A DNA stretch of 64,000 nt from Anthopleura xanthogrammica (taxonomy: Eukaryota; Cnidaria; Anthozoa; Actiniaria; Actiniidae). Location: positions 7,801,388 to 7,865,387 of the forward strand of contig OZ025219.1 of assembly GCA_964019055.1 (NCBI GenBank), written 5' to 3'. A model generated the notes under the pieces. It made no database searches. It was not told where the DNA came from and saw nothing but the letters and a program-made list of their open reading frames with translations. The translations under genes and the position numbers were made by a program. Within the stretch, counting starts at the first letter, position 1, and the number at the start of each line of letters is the position of its first letter. Positions 11,241 through 23,015 of the stretch are shown here, piece by piece.

Positions 11241-12269
11241 CATTTTTCCCCGCACGCGCTAAGCGAAAAAAATAATCGAAGATTTATCTCTTTTTCCCCC
11301 CGGACTTTGCCTTGACTTTGTACGAGGAACGAACGCCACTTCTTTCCCTAAGTGTACAAAAATTTATTATTTAAAATTTGAAAGGAAAAAAATTGTCGGA
11401 AATCCTTTACAATGAGGAAAAATTTCAGAAAAAAATTCAAAGAACAAATAACAATCCCTTAGGGCGTAAGAAATACACATTTATACTCTTTTTGTTTTTT
11501 TCCCTTTCCTTTCTTTTGTCTAATTGACCCAGTGCTATTAAAGAGGTCTCTTTGATGTAAAATCAATTGATTTAATCCGCAAGAACGCATCGATAGCGCA
11601 ATTATCCGCCGTTTTTATTAGCTTTAAATCGGATCGGACTAGCTATCTTTTCAAAAAAAGTTTAAAACTAATCCGAGAAAATTATTATATTCCTAATGAA
11701 CACTTTTTCCGCTGATATCCCTTTGGATCGGGTTTCAAATCCCTTCACAGGTGATTAAGTCTGTCGCTACGTGTTCGACATAGCCAATCAGGCGAGGGAA
11801 ATGTTCGTAGATGAAGTTCTGGTGCCAGGTTATCGCGGGGATAAATACATAACAGCTTAGTTTTATTCGAGAATGAAGGAAACATGACGATCGATTTGTT
11901 TGCTACTGGGTGTTTCTGGTGCCAGGGTTACGGCTATAAAATAACTGCTTTCAGCCGAGAAAAGATTCTCCAAATGATTTTTAAACCAACAAATCTTTTT
12001 TTCATTGGAAAATACTGGGTTAAATGGCAATGATATTTAATTTTGGAAAAAAAAAAAAAAAAAAAAAAAGCATTGCGCGCAACCAGCTGGTCATGTATTC
12101 AACTTTATTTTGTAAAAATAAGATTGTGAAATGATGCGTCCCGAGTACCTTATATTATTGCAAATTACAACCTAACCCTAAGGGGTCGACAGTCTCGGAA
12201 AAGTTCAATTTGTTAGAAGTAATTTGAGAAAATTGACTTAACATTTGACTTAAGTTAAATATTCCCTCC

Positions 12270-12595
12270 TTTTATCCTCTTCTTTTCTTTCCTTTCCTTT
12301 TCTTTTTTTCCTTATGTTTTCCTATTGTTTTTCTTTTGTTTTTCTTTTGTTTTTCTTTTTCTTTTATTTCCTTTCCTTTCCTTTCCTTTCCTTTCCTTTC
12401 CTTTCCTTTCCTTTCCTTTCCTTTCCTTTCCTTTCCTTTCCTTTCCTTTCCTTTTCTTTGCTTTGCTTTTTTTTTGCTTTGCTTTGCTTTTCTTTTACTC
12501 TTCTTTCCTTTCCTTTCATTGCCTTCAATTTCCCTCCCTTTTCTTGCTGTCTCTTCTCTTCTCTCTCTTTTCTTCTCTTCTCTTCTCTTCAGTGT
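12270..12595. repeat. (CTTTC)n pyrimidine tract
   Basis: The core at about 12367-12452 is a pure CTTTC pentanucleotide array, flanked by TTTC/TTTG/CTTCT variants. The whole stretch is nearly pure pyrimidine. Leu/Phe/Ser frames on plus and Lys/Arg/Glu frames on minus are repeat translations. Confidence 0.95.
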
Positions 12596-12617
12596 ATGAA
12601 GTTGACATTCTAGCACT

Positions 12618-12886
12618 TAAAGCCGCTGATACACGTAACCTTTTTTCGTGCAACTTGAGCAGCGCGCAAAAAAGTACAAGTTGCACGAGCGTTTTTAGCG
12701 TGTAACACCCCCTCTTGCAACTTATTTTTCAAACATAAAAGTTGCATGAAAAGTAGATTTGGTTTCTACTTCTCAACAAATTTCCGAAAATTGTAACGAC
12801 AAAAATACGTGTGATATGCTCGCGTGCATATGCATATGCTCAAGTTGCGTGGAAAAAGACTACGTGTAACAGGGACTTTACTATCC
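12618..12886. mobile_element. MITE-like foldback element
   Basis: The left GCTGATACACGTAACCTTTT matches the right, reverse-complemented, CCTGTTACACGTAGTCTTTT, and both continue into GCAACTTGAGCA. The arms are about 40 bp and there is no coding capacity. Confidence 0.75.
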
Positions 12887-13559
12887 ATTATTTTTCAACC
12901 ATGCTTGGATTCTCATCAGTCCACGGCTTGATCTTCACTACTCACTTAAAAAAACGTGCAACCATTCATGATCAAACACCACAATTGTATCACCTACACA
13001 AGATTTTTTTAATATATATCTTTGAATCATAGGAGGAGCCGAGCGATGACCTCCCTCAAAGATATACGCCAACACGTAGCACTAAATGTTCCCTGAGGCT
13101 GTTGCTAGTCGACTTGCCGACAGTTTAACTGAAATAAGTGGGACCGATCTCAGGCTAATGTGTTTTTATTGAAACTTGTTGAAAACATCAAAGCAAAGGC
13201 CAAAATCTTTGATCTTCATTCAAACAAATGATTTAAGTACTTAGATTTAAGTTTAACTACTTTGAATAAAGATGGAGCTAGGAAAGGTCTTGACAGGAAA
13301 GCTAGATAGAGTACTGTTTATCTATATATATATATACATACTAGAAAGTTTGTTGTTTTGAAAACCAAAAAGTGGAACAACCACCAAGAATTTTATGGAA
13401 TTTTCTCGACAAAGAACAACTAATTTGTGGGCAACAAATGCCAAGAGATTCTGAATGAGTATTGACCATTAATGTTTGCGGCTTTTTAAGGAATGGTTGC
13501 GTTAAATGACAATGAGGATGTGAAGATGTAAGTGTTTGAAGAAGAAAAAGGGCAACGAA

Positions 13560-13935
13560 GAAAACGAAGAAATGAAAGAAACAAATATAAAGAAGAAGAA
13601 GAAGAAAAGAAAGAAAGAAAAGAAGTAAGAAGAAAACGAGAACCAAGGAAAAGGAAAGAAAAAGAAAGAGTAAGAGAAAAAGAAGCGAAGAAGAAGACGA
13701 AGAAGAAGAAGAAGAAGAAGAAGAAGAAGAAGAAGAAGAAGAAGAAGAAGAAGAAGAAGAAGAAGAAGAAGAAGAAGAAGAAGAAGAAGAAGAAGAAGAA
13801 GAAGAAGAAGAAGAAGAAGAAGAAGAAGAAGAAGAAGAAGAAGAAGAAGAAGAAGAAGAAGAAGAAGAAGAAGAAGAAGAAGAAGAAGAAGAAGAAGAAG
13901 AAGAAAAAGAAGAAGAAAAGATAAAGAAAGAGATA
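13560..13935. repeat. long (GAA)n microsatellite
   Basis: A nearly uninterrupted GAA array of over 200 bp at about 13690-13905 lies between A/G-rich imperfect flanks. The poly-Lys, poly-Glu, poly-Phe, poly-Leu and poly-Ser frames are repeat translations. Confidence 0.97.
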
Positions 13936-14476
13936 GAGAAAGAACGAGAAAAAGAAAAAGAAAAGAAAGAGCAAATAAGACAGGCCAATGAAAAGAAGAA
14001 TATAGAACTTCAAATTCAAAGCGAATGAATAAAATACAACTTACTGTAAGCGTCGAGTTCATGGACACAGTTCTCAAGTGATGTGTCTCAAATTGATCGC
14101 TGCAACTCTGACTAGTTTCAAGATACAAAACCTATGATAACACCTCCGAGTAGTATCAAAGAATAAATACACTACAACTATGAATTCAAATGAATTATTC
14201 CTTAGATAGTAAGCACTACCTAGGGGCAATGGTGTTGTTAAGAGACGTGTTACTTCATTACAGCATTCCGGCAGCTGATTACCAAGAAAAAAAAGCTTTT
14301 TCAATCCAATTGAAGATTAATTACCAAAGGCGCCTGAGGATAATCTCTGTTTGGATAGTATTACTTTGAGCATTGACATCGAGTCTTTGTTGATTTAGGT
14401 CTTTATTTTTGATCGATTCCTCACGAAAAGTAACAAGATTACTTTCAGTGCTTTTTGTATCTATATTGTAGCTAAA

Positions 14477-14741
14477 CAGGGTGGCACAGGGGTAACGCGT
14501 GACGCGTGATTCGGCCTTTTTTGGACCGTGATTCGGCCTTTCTTGGACCGTAATTAGTGAAATTCGAAAAAATAATGATGCGTGATCTCAGTGCCTATTT
14601 TGAAGACCATAATTTGTGAAAATTCGTATCAATACATCCTACATTCTTCTATCAAGGTTATTCATTAAAATATTTCGTGATCCGTGAATTTACGGAAAAA
14701 AATGTCCGTGATTCGTGGTCGATAATCCCTGTGCCACCCTG
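14477..14741. mobile_element. hAT-like MITE with direct-repeat flanks
   Basis: It starts CAGGGTGGCACAGGG and ends with its exact reverse complement, CCCTGTGCCACCCTG. GCTAAA is repeated immediately outside both ends (14471-14476 and 14742-14747), as expected of a target-site duplication. CAGGG ends are typical of hAT elements, although hAT usually duplicates 8 bp. Internal CGTGATTCGGCCTTT is tandemly duplicated. Confidence 0.8.
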
Positions 14742-14944
14742 GCTAAAGTGGATGCAGGAACGAGGGCCACAGGTTTGTTAGCGGATAGCTACTGGATAAG
14801 AGCTACTACACTCGATCGAAAAACAAGGAAGACTTGTTATGGATCTAACATTAAATTTCAGCCTACTAACAACATTTAACGAAAATACTTAAGTGAAAAT
14901 CGAATACTAGAAAGGCGAATTGAGGATTACATCCATTTTCTTAT

Positions 14945-15085
14945 ATTACGCGACCAAGACAACTAGGTATAATTCGAGTCGTCCGGATTTTTGGCTTCCG
15001 TCAATCAAACTTTCAACTGTCTGAGTTAGTAAATTTGTGAAACCCCACACGTCTTTGGCTGTGTTGGTCGCGTAGTCTAACTTAG
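14945..15085. mobile_element. possible short foldback element
   Basis: TTACGCGACCAAGACAAC near 14946 and GTGTTGGTCGCGTAGTCTAA near 15061 form an imperfect inverted pair. No further evidence of mobility is seen. Confidence 0.3.
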
Positions 15086-15120
15086 GAAAATGAGTGTTAA
15101 TGAATGAGTAATAAACTCTT

Positions 15121-15263
15121 TAGCTTCGTTGTTTTTTGTACTCATTTAGACCATGTGATGCTACTCTTGGGAGTTGATTCTTTCATGTGTAAATATTTTA
15201 AGAAAATAATATTTCTCAAGGGAATGTCATGTGGTCTGAAATGGGCAATTTGTATACCAAGGT
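15121..15263. mobile_element. MITE-like foldback element, family A
   Basis: The arms TTTAGACCATGTGATGCTAC and GAATGTCATGTGGTCTGAAA form an inverted repeat. The right side TGGTCTGAAATGGGCAA matches the copy at 20457-20610. Confidence 0.65.
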
Positions 15264-15620
15264 AGAGGCATATTACAAAAGTGGATCGCTTAGAACTAGT
15301 AAGCAATTGATAGATAAGTAAAGGTAGATGTATAGTGTTAAAAAACCAACGAAATTATTCGGTGAAAATATTTGCGCAATCACCGATTGAATATTAAGAT
15401 AGACAGATGTAATTTATAAAAAATAGCAATATTTTCCTCGGCTATTCCTCTTTCTATATCACTTTCATGTTGATCAGTTAACTGCCATAGTGTTTACTTT
15501 GATATTTAGCTTTGACACTCGCTACTAGTTTCATCTTCAGCGAATAATTGCACCATAACGAATATGACATGCAAAATAAAAAAACATTTTTCAGGGCTAC
15601 GTGTACTAACTTACAGTACT

Positions 15621-16089
15621 TCTCAATAGTACGCGCAGCATCGTTATCGCGACAAAGTAGGTGTTTTTTTTTTGTCAAGGCGTTTCTATGACATTTCATA
15701 GGCCGAGCCCTTGAAACTGACTTTGTGTTTTGCGCCTTCTCAATAGCACGCGCGGTATCATTATCGCGACAAAGTAGGTCTTAGTGGACGCCAATCAAGG
15801 CGTTTCCATGACACTCCATAGGCACGTGCCCTCAAAAACTTTGTGTTTTGCGCCTTCTCAATAGCACGAAATTGTATACAATTGTACACACGGAATCGTA
15901 TACAATTTGCTATCGCGACGAAGTAGGTTTGGTGACGTCAATCAAGGTGTTTCCACAACATTCCACGTGGCACGTGCCTTGATAACTTTGGGTTTTCCGA
16001 CAATGTCATGGAAACACTTTAATTGACGTCCACCAAAACTTACTTCGTCGCGATGGCAAATTGTACGCGATTCCGTGTATGTATTGAGA
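15621..16089. mobile_element. foldback family C: direct array of arms plus one inverted pair
   Basis: TCTCAATAG starts direct units at 15621, 15738 and 15856 (periods 117 and 118 bp). Each contains ATCGCGACAAAGTAGGT-type sequence and a GTTTC(C/T)(A/T)(T/C)GACA segment. The last unit is followed by its own inverted arm (about 15995-16089, containing AATTGACGTCCACC). The same arms form the element in PATL1 intron 17 (46734-46952). Confidence 0.85.
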
Positions 16090-16099
16090 AGCAATGTAA

Positions 16100-18360
16100 A
16101 CGGAAAACACCCAAGATGTTGAATAAAATGAGGTATATATGACGGTCTACGCAGGCTACGTGAGAAATCGACAAACAAAATACATTTCCTCATTAGCAAT
16201 TTTCATTCTTTTCAGAGTAGGAAACTTAACGACATGTGCGTTTCCCGTAGTTTCCAATTACTTTGAATAGGGTTTCCGAGTTGGTTCGTATTTACATTAA
16301 TCAGTCCTAGATGTAACGGTACATAACAATGAACTATAGAGCTGTTAAGTTGTGACGTATTTCCGGGTCCAACTGCACAAAAATACCGCTAAAATAAAGC
16401 GAAAAACGTGCTCAATTATTTAACCTCCATTTGAAACAATTAGAACTTTGGACAACAAATCCTGTCATTAAGAAAAAGTAAGTAAATTTTGATAAAACTG
16501 CTTTTCGTTTTGGACCCAGAAGTCGTTTTTTCATATGATTGACGTCACACTTAACAGCTGCTCTATATATTATACTTGTTCTTGTGCGGTTATCTGGATC
16601 CTTTGGGATAGACTAATCCCATGAGTGGCCCACAAAATGAGTGATTAAAAAAAAAAAAATGATGGATTTAAAGAGATACCCCAATGGTTGCCAACGTTTC
16701 GGTCGACTTGTATTTCAGTCTTTCTCAGGGCTGGTATCACAACACGACAATTTTGTGCGCCAAGTTACACGATTTTCCAGTGCTTTTTTCCTGGACATTT
16801 CCTTTAGTGTATTGAACAAGATTACAGATTTAGAATGACTGCAAGCTTCACCGTTTCGTGCCATCTCTCATTGATATTTTGATAAATATTAACCCCCAAG
16901 CTATGAAATTTCTTTAGTTCCGAAACTTAACCGATTTGCACGCATGATTTTTTTGCAGGAAGAAGAAGAAGAAGTAGAAGAAGAAGAAGAAGAAGAAGAA
17001 GAACGACGACGATATTTTTTTCTAAATTAGATGCACAGTTTTATCAGAAAAAATATATTCAATTCAATATTTGAGCGTGATGTGTATGAAAAAAGGCATA
17101 TTTTTTCAGCTACTTGTAGAAAATTGTATTTTAGTAAATAACTTAATAATATGTTTGGACACTAATTGTTGTTGTAGAACCGAAAAAAAGCTTAACTAAA
17201 TTAAAGGTTCATTAACCGAGTTAGTCATTTGGTTCAAGAGCTAGTATTTTTTTTATATATTTCAGTCTCAACGGCATAATCTAGATAGCATCCTAATCGT
17301 TATGAATCATTAAGATAATTTTCTAGTAAAAACACTTTCTCTTCGAGATTTATCAGTGCCTTGGATTCACCTGTTTTCAGGTTCAATGAACATTAATCCT
17401 TATTCTGAAGCCAATCAAATGACATCATAAGCCTTATAACAGTATAAAAAGATTTAGTATTATATAAAGCACAAGTCAGACGACTCATTCTTACAATATC
17501 AGTAACGGTATCGTGATACTTAGGAACATCAATGTACACGAGTTTGTGATATTTTATCTTGAGTCTCATATCAACTAAAAAAGCACTAAAAAAAACAAGA
17601 GATATAAATATGTATGTCCAACTAAAGTCGTCGAAATCTTAAGAGACTTGCTGATTTAATTCTAATATCTAAGAGAAGGATTATCAAATTTAGGAAAGGA
17701 TGGGAAACCAAATAGGAAAAAAAAAACGAATTATATATAATATTAAAATGATATTTTCAGAAATTGAATTTCATTCAAGAATGATTCTATTTTTCAATCG
17801 TCGTTTAATAATGCCGGAGTCATGATTAAAATATTTTCCTTTTCGATTCGAAAATATTTCGAAAAAAATATTTTTATTTTTATTTAAATAAATATTTAGG
17901 AATTGGATGGGATACAACTGGAAGTCTATTCCAATCAGAAATGCTCACGAAAAGTTTATAGTTAAGTCTTTGTTATATTTATTTTATTTTTGCTTTTTTG
18001 TTAGTGCAGGTTCTTATCACATCTACCATTCAACTATCAATAAGTGTTTTGTTTTTCAAGATCAGTTGAACAATCAACTTACCTGATTAAGGCAGAATCC
18101 ACCAAAAAGAACCTGTTATGTTTACTGAGACAGCTTGGGAGTCTCTTCAAGTTTCAAACAACTCCTTCTTTTCCTTCCTAAAAGTAAAAAAAAAAAAAAT
18201 CGTATTAGAATAGAGACGGTGGAAGGAAGAAAAGTGATATCTGGTTTTCTATTTGCTCCTTATTCAAAACGAGGAATTGTGAACGGAAATGTCCATCGTC
18301 AAAAATGTCAACATTGAAAAAGCATGCTCACTTAAGATCGGCATAAAACTACGAAACGCC
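16100..18360. other. unique AT-rich sequence, no gene seen
   Basis: It holds a short GAA repeat (about 16962-17003) and several A/T runs. A CCAAT-like motif (17411) with TATAAAAA (17443) and TATATAAAG (17461) could be a promoter, but no splice donor or reading frame supports it. Confidence 0.45.
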
Positions 18361-18370
18361 AAAGATCTGG

Positions 18371-18454
18371 TATAAAAACATAGAGCACTCCTCGAGCAAT
18401 CTATCAAAAACTTGGAATCGAAGATATTGAGCAAAATGTTAGTCGAAAGTAAGT
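18371..18454 (+). promoter_or_regulatory. candidate TATA promoter and first exon
   Basis: TATAAAAA (18371-18378) is followed about 60 bases later by an ATG (18436) in GCAAAATGTTAGTCGAA, then a consensus splice donor AAAGTAAGT (GT at 18449). The coding part would be four codons. I could not find a second exon, so this is a suggestion only. Confidence 0.25.
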
Positions 18455-19140
18455 GCTTTTCTTGAACTGTGAAAAGGATGGTTTGTCAGACGAAAGTACG
18501 CAGTTAATGGTGTTGTCTTCTTAAGTGCTCTGGATGTTCCCTCTCGTTACTAGGAAAAAAACACTTCACGTTTCTTAGCAACGGGATATTATAAAGATAT
18601 TTTGAGCATTGGATCACAATAACTTTATTAAACAACCAAATACAAGGAAATGAAAAGAATGACAAAAAATGGAAATATTTTGCTTTGATATTATCCTAGT
18701 ATTTATTGTTTGTTTTAGTTCTTAAGTTTGATTTCGCGTGCGAGTTTTTGAGGGAGAAAAACGGAAATAAAAAAAATCCTTACATTTATAATATACATTC
18801 ACAATTAACACTAGGAAGTCTGGAAAATGCCCTACTGTATTACAAGAGTTTTAAGATCATTACGATTTAAAGTCATGTTTCTGTTAGGAGTAATAAGAAA
18901 GTCATGAAATGGAAATACAGTTCGCCAATTATTATTAGGAAGAAACAATATATTCTAACGACACTAAAAGGGAAATATGACATTTCTGTTGACAACACAG
19001 GAAATTCGTGAATAAAAGTTAAAAGCGTCTAAATATTATTATATTTGGACTAACATAAGGAAATGGTGAGTCAAATACTGTACATGGACGGTGTCTTTCT
19101 CGGGAAGGAAAGCTGTTTGTATTGTATGAGGACTACTTTA

Positions 19141-19353
19141 CAGTGAGGACACTCGAACCGTGAACACTTTGAGGTTTTTTCATGCTATTTTTCTCCTTTA
19201 ACCCTTGTGTGAAGCGATTGGAAATATAATTTATTTTGAACACAAGATTATTTGAGTTCAGTGCTTCATTTTCAGAAGTTTTGAAGCAGTTGAAAGTTCA
19301 TAAAATAAAAAATATAAAAATATCAAGTGTTCATGGTTCGAGTGTCCTCACTG
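19141..19353. mobile_element. Tc1/mariner-like MITE with TA target duplication
   Basis: It begins CAGTGAGGACACTCGAACC and ends with the reverse complement GGTTCGAGTGTCCTCACTG. The arms match over about 29 bp with one mismatch. TA flanks both ends (19139-19140, 19354-19355). At 213 bp with no open frame it is non-autonomous. TA duplication and CAGTG ends fit the Tc1/mariner superfamily. Confidence 0.85.
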
Positions 19354-19618
19354 TAAGTGCCATTTTCAGTTTTTTCAAAAAGATCTAATTGAGACCATTC
19401 AATGCCCAAAATAAAACAAAACAAAACAAAAACAAAACCAAGGCAAAACAAGACAACAACGACATCCAACAAAGAAATTGAAATGGGAAGGGGAAAATAA
19501 ATAAAAATTAGGAGGAAAAATAACTATGTATTCAGGGAAATAAAAATTATTTTGTGCTAACTCTGGCAATGTCAACTGATTTGGGATTTTTAGTCGCTTT
19601 TTTCTCTCTCTCAGTTAG

Positions 19619-19752
19619 TATAAAACGAGTATCCAAACTTGACCCAAATAGCCAGGACATGACAAACTTAAATACATAATACAAAATATTACATCAACGC
19701 GCAAAACGTGCTTCGAAGTCATTCACTTGTTGGAAACATGCAGGAGGTAAGT
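19619..19752 (+). promoter_or_regulatory. candidate TATA promoter and first exon
   Basis: TATAAAA (19619-19625) follows a CT-rich stretch. About 115 bases downstream GGAAACATGCAGGAG leads into the consensus donor GTAAGT (GT at 19747), giving a first exon with Met-Gln-Glu. No convincing second exon was found within reach. Confidence 0.3.
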
Positions 19753-20239
19753 ACTTTCAAACCCTTTACTCATTAAATACACTGTGAATATATTGACACC
19801 AGTGTACTTAAGTTAAGACTTTTAAAAGAGGCTGAAAAAAACTGGTGGGTTGGTGTTAGATTATCACTTTCTCACGTAACGTAATTTTAAATCAAATTAA
19901 TACTCATCAGTCTTTTGCTAAGAAACTCTAAATATTTTTTGTTAGAACTCCAAAATTCCTCGAAAGAAATTTAAAGCCTTTGGTAAAATAACTTAATCAA
20001 ATATTTCTCAAATCTCCTAATCTTAATTAAAATTCAAAGTCTATACTTCCTTCGTTCTTTATAAATTTATGTAAATTGATATATTTATTGTTGTGTGTAC
20101 TAGCTCATCTAAATGTAACTCATAATGTTAGTATCTAGCTAGAAAACCTAACGGTTAATTTAGATACTAAACATTTCGAAAAACATAATTATATTTCTGC
20201 TTAAAAAAAACAAAAACAAAATTAGTACTGGAAAAATAT

Positions 20240-20340
20240 ATCTATAAGCAAAATATGCAAACATGTAAATATATAAATATATATATAAACTTGCTAATTA
20301 GAAATGTGAATAAAAAGTATTGTATTGTATTGTATTATAA
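20240..20340 (+). other. possible retrotransposon 3' tail with (TATTG)n
   Basis: GTGAATAAAAAGTATTG is followed by TATTG pentanucleotide repeats, the form of an AATAAA-bearing LINE or SINE tail ending in a short tandem repeat. No coding sequence is attached. Confidence 0.3.
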
Positions 20341-20456
20341 CCATATCTGCTCTATAAAATATTCAAAAGTAACAAGCAAAAAAGGGTAAAAGACGTTATA
20401 TAGTGTTGTGTTTGTGAATGGGATTTAAGAAAAATTGTAACTTCAATAGACTTCTT

Positions 20457-20610
20457 AGCTTGGGCCGGTTTGTGTTGCTTATTTCAGACCATGTGTCATT
20501 CCTTTGAGAACTGAGGATTCTTTGTTTCATTCGTGTCCGAACAATTAAAGAAATGATACTCAAGCTCAATGACACATGGTCTGAAATGGGCAAAACATTA
20601 CGCCCAAGGT
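20457..20610. mobile_element. MITE-like foldback element, family A
   Basis: TTTCAGACCATGTGTCATT near 20482 and AATGACACATGGTCTGAAA near 20568 are an exact inverted pair. The right end ACATTACGCCCAAGGT is shared with the element at 29053-29226. Confidence 0.8.
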
Positions 20611-20619
20611 AAATAGGTC

Positions 20620-22590
20620 AATAATCACCCTTGCACTAGTCCCAAGCTTGGGATCGATATAAAATAATTTCCTTCTCTTGAGGATTGAAAATAAGAGGTC
20701 GACTTCGTCCAGCGCAAGGGATCGTTGTTGGGCTGCCTGTGCTTTATTCCGCGCGCGTGAACTAATACGAAGACGATGGACGATGGATGATGGATGCGAA
20801 AGTCTGGCTTAACTGGAATATCATGTTAGTAAAGAATCGTGCAAAGATTCGACGGGTAAGGCAATGAACTGCTCTTAGATTGTGAGGGTTACGTACGCAG
20901 ATAATCCTGTATCCTAGTAACCAAGATTTTTTGTGGTGATCATCAGAGATTACGGTCTCTGAATAAGATAATAAGTATGGACAAGATTTATAGCCTAAAA
21001 AAAAGTCGCGTTAACTTAATTTGAAAGCCAAGGCTAGTGACCAGTACGTGGTTTAATGTAGATGAACGTAAAAAAAAAAGATAATATACTCTCAATAAAC
21101 GTCTGTAACACGCTGTTCTAGAATCATTAATACGCCCTTCGCCTCATAAATTAAACAGAAGATGTTTAATAATTAACACGCACTAAGTTGTTTAGTTGAT
21201 GAAGTAACAGCACGTACGACCGAAAAGAAACTTATTGAAAAGTCTTGTTTGCTTATGTGCTTCTGAATTTTTTTGCCCTGCATTTTTCTTCTTTTTAAGA
21301 TAGAATAAAAACTATCAAAAACGATGTAAATATTTCAAAGTAAAAACACTAAAGCGAAATAAAGAAGTGGAATGTGGGAAATGAAATGCAAAAGGCAACT
21401 AGAAAATCAGGGGGGGGGGACAAAAGGAAAACAAACGAACGAACGAACGAAATAAGCAACAAAAACAAACAAAAACAAAAACAAACAATAACAAAAACAT
21501 ACACAAAAATAAACGAACACAGAGAAAGACCAAAAAAGTCTTTGTCAAATACTGAAATTAAAAAAGAAAGAAAAAAAGAAAAGAAAAAATAAATAAATTT
21601 TGTGCATGGAAATCAGGATATATAAGAGCCGAAAAAAGCAGAAAAAATCCTTCTTTAAAAAACAAATATCTATCATATTTTGTTTTGTTTTGTTATAGTA
21701 GCATCTAATTTGTTTTACTTTCAACATATGCGACGTTTTAAAAAGAAATGAATAAAAAGGAACTATGTAGAGCACCAGCGACAGTAATCTCAAACCAAAG
21801 GTAACACCATGATATGTTTTGATTGAAAATAGAATACCTTGGGTTAATCCTTTCAATCCTTCGATCGTTCAACTTAGTTCAACCTTCTAAATTGCAAGCT
21901 ATCACATTATCATTATCCAAAACTGGAAATATTCATAATAATACTTACTATAAGTGCTTTTAAAGCCGGGTTGTTTAGGATTCCTTTCTGTTTGTGCCCA
22001 ATGGCGTAGAAATATAGCCTTGAAATTGCTCGCTCAGTTAATGACCTCGACAAGCGCTTGTCTGTGTTTCACTGCGATAATTTTTCTAAGCCTCTTGTCT
22101 TAAATCTGAAGTGGAATCGGAAATAAGCATTCATTAGGGATTTGGCTTATCTCAAGGCAATCAAACTCACTGGTAAATAGATACATGAAGGTGCTTAGAG
22201 TAACAATTTATCAAAGGGATGTCAAGACGATGTGATACACGGTGAGTTTATGGGGATTACTAACGTGTTGCCCAGGGATCGCGGAGCTTACTTTAAAGGT
22301 GCCCGGGGCTGTCCTTGGGAGGCGGGGGGATGGCTCCCCTGAAAAATTTAAAATGAGGCTCTCCGAAATGCGATTTCCAGTGTTTTGAGAGGCAATTGCA
22401 AAATATTTATTACACTACTTCAACTCTCAATATTCTTTGTTTGCACGCAACGTCATAGCCGCCATGTTCGATAACTTTAACTTTAACAAAAGATTTTTTC
22501 GATGAATTCTTTTGTTATATCATGAAACATGGCCGCCATGATGTTGTTGGGAATGATCACAAACCATGGATTCTGCGATTTCTGTACCCC
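20620..22590. other. unique sequence, no gene seen
   Basis: It contains a G9 run (about 21410-21419), A-rich degenerate repeats (21420-21600) and no supported exon. The Lys/Asn-rich frame at 21374-21592 is composition-driven. Confidence 0.5.
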
Positions 22591-22755
22591 ACAAATTGCT
22601 CTTTGTTATTTGTTTTTTTCACTGCCGCAGGTCAAAAAAAGGTACTGACTGCGTGATTACTTTTGCCGACTGACTGCAGTGAAAAACCAATTTCACAACA
22701 AGCCGCAGAATATATTCGCAGAATATTGATAATTGCAGTAAAGTCATTTGGAAGC
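22590..22755 (+). repeat. dispersed repeat D (copy 1)
   Basis: GTGAAAAACCAATTTCACAACAAGCCG and TTCGCAGAATATTGA are shared, in the same order and orientation, with 59140-59290. An upstream inverted half, TTTTTCACTGCCGCAGGTCA, gives a partial foldback. Confidence 0.65.
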
Positions 22756-23015
22756 TTTAAAAATGGCCCTTTGGTCAAAATTAACTACATATCAAAGCTA
22801 TATGAAAAATAGATAGAAAAAAGAAAATATTTATGTACATCGTAAAGAATATCTTAAAAAAAGCTTTGTGTTAATGCTATCAGGATTCCTTAATATGTAT
22901 TTATATAATAAAGTTATTTTCGGTTGAACCTGGGCCAGTTTATGTATACGATCAATATTCCAGTAAGCTCAATATTGCAGCAAGGTTGCCAGTCAATATT
23001 CGGCACATATTTACA

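Noticed and set aside
13341..14128. Poly-Ser/Phe/Leu/Lys frames of 130-215 residues
   Set aside because: Translation of (GAA)n and flanking purine tract.
15621..16089. Possible satellite or CRISPR-like array
   Set aside because: Units are arms of a foldback element and one pair is inverted; no spacer diversity.
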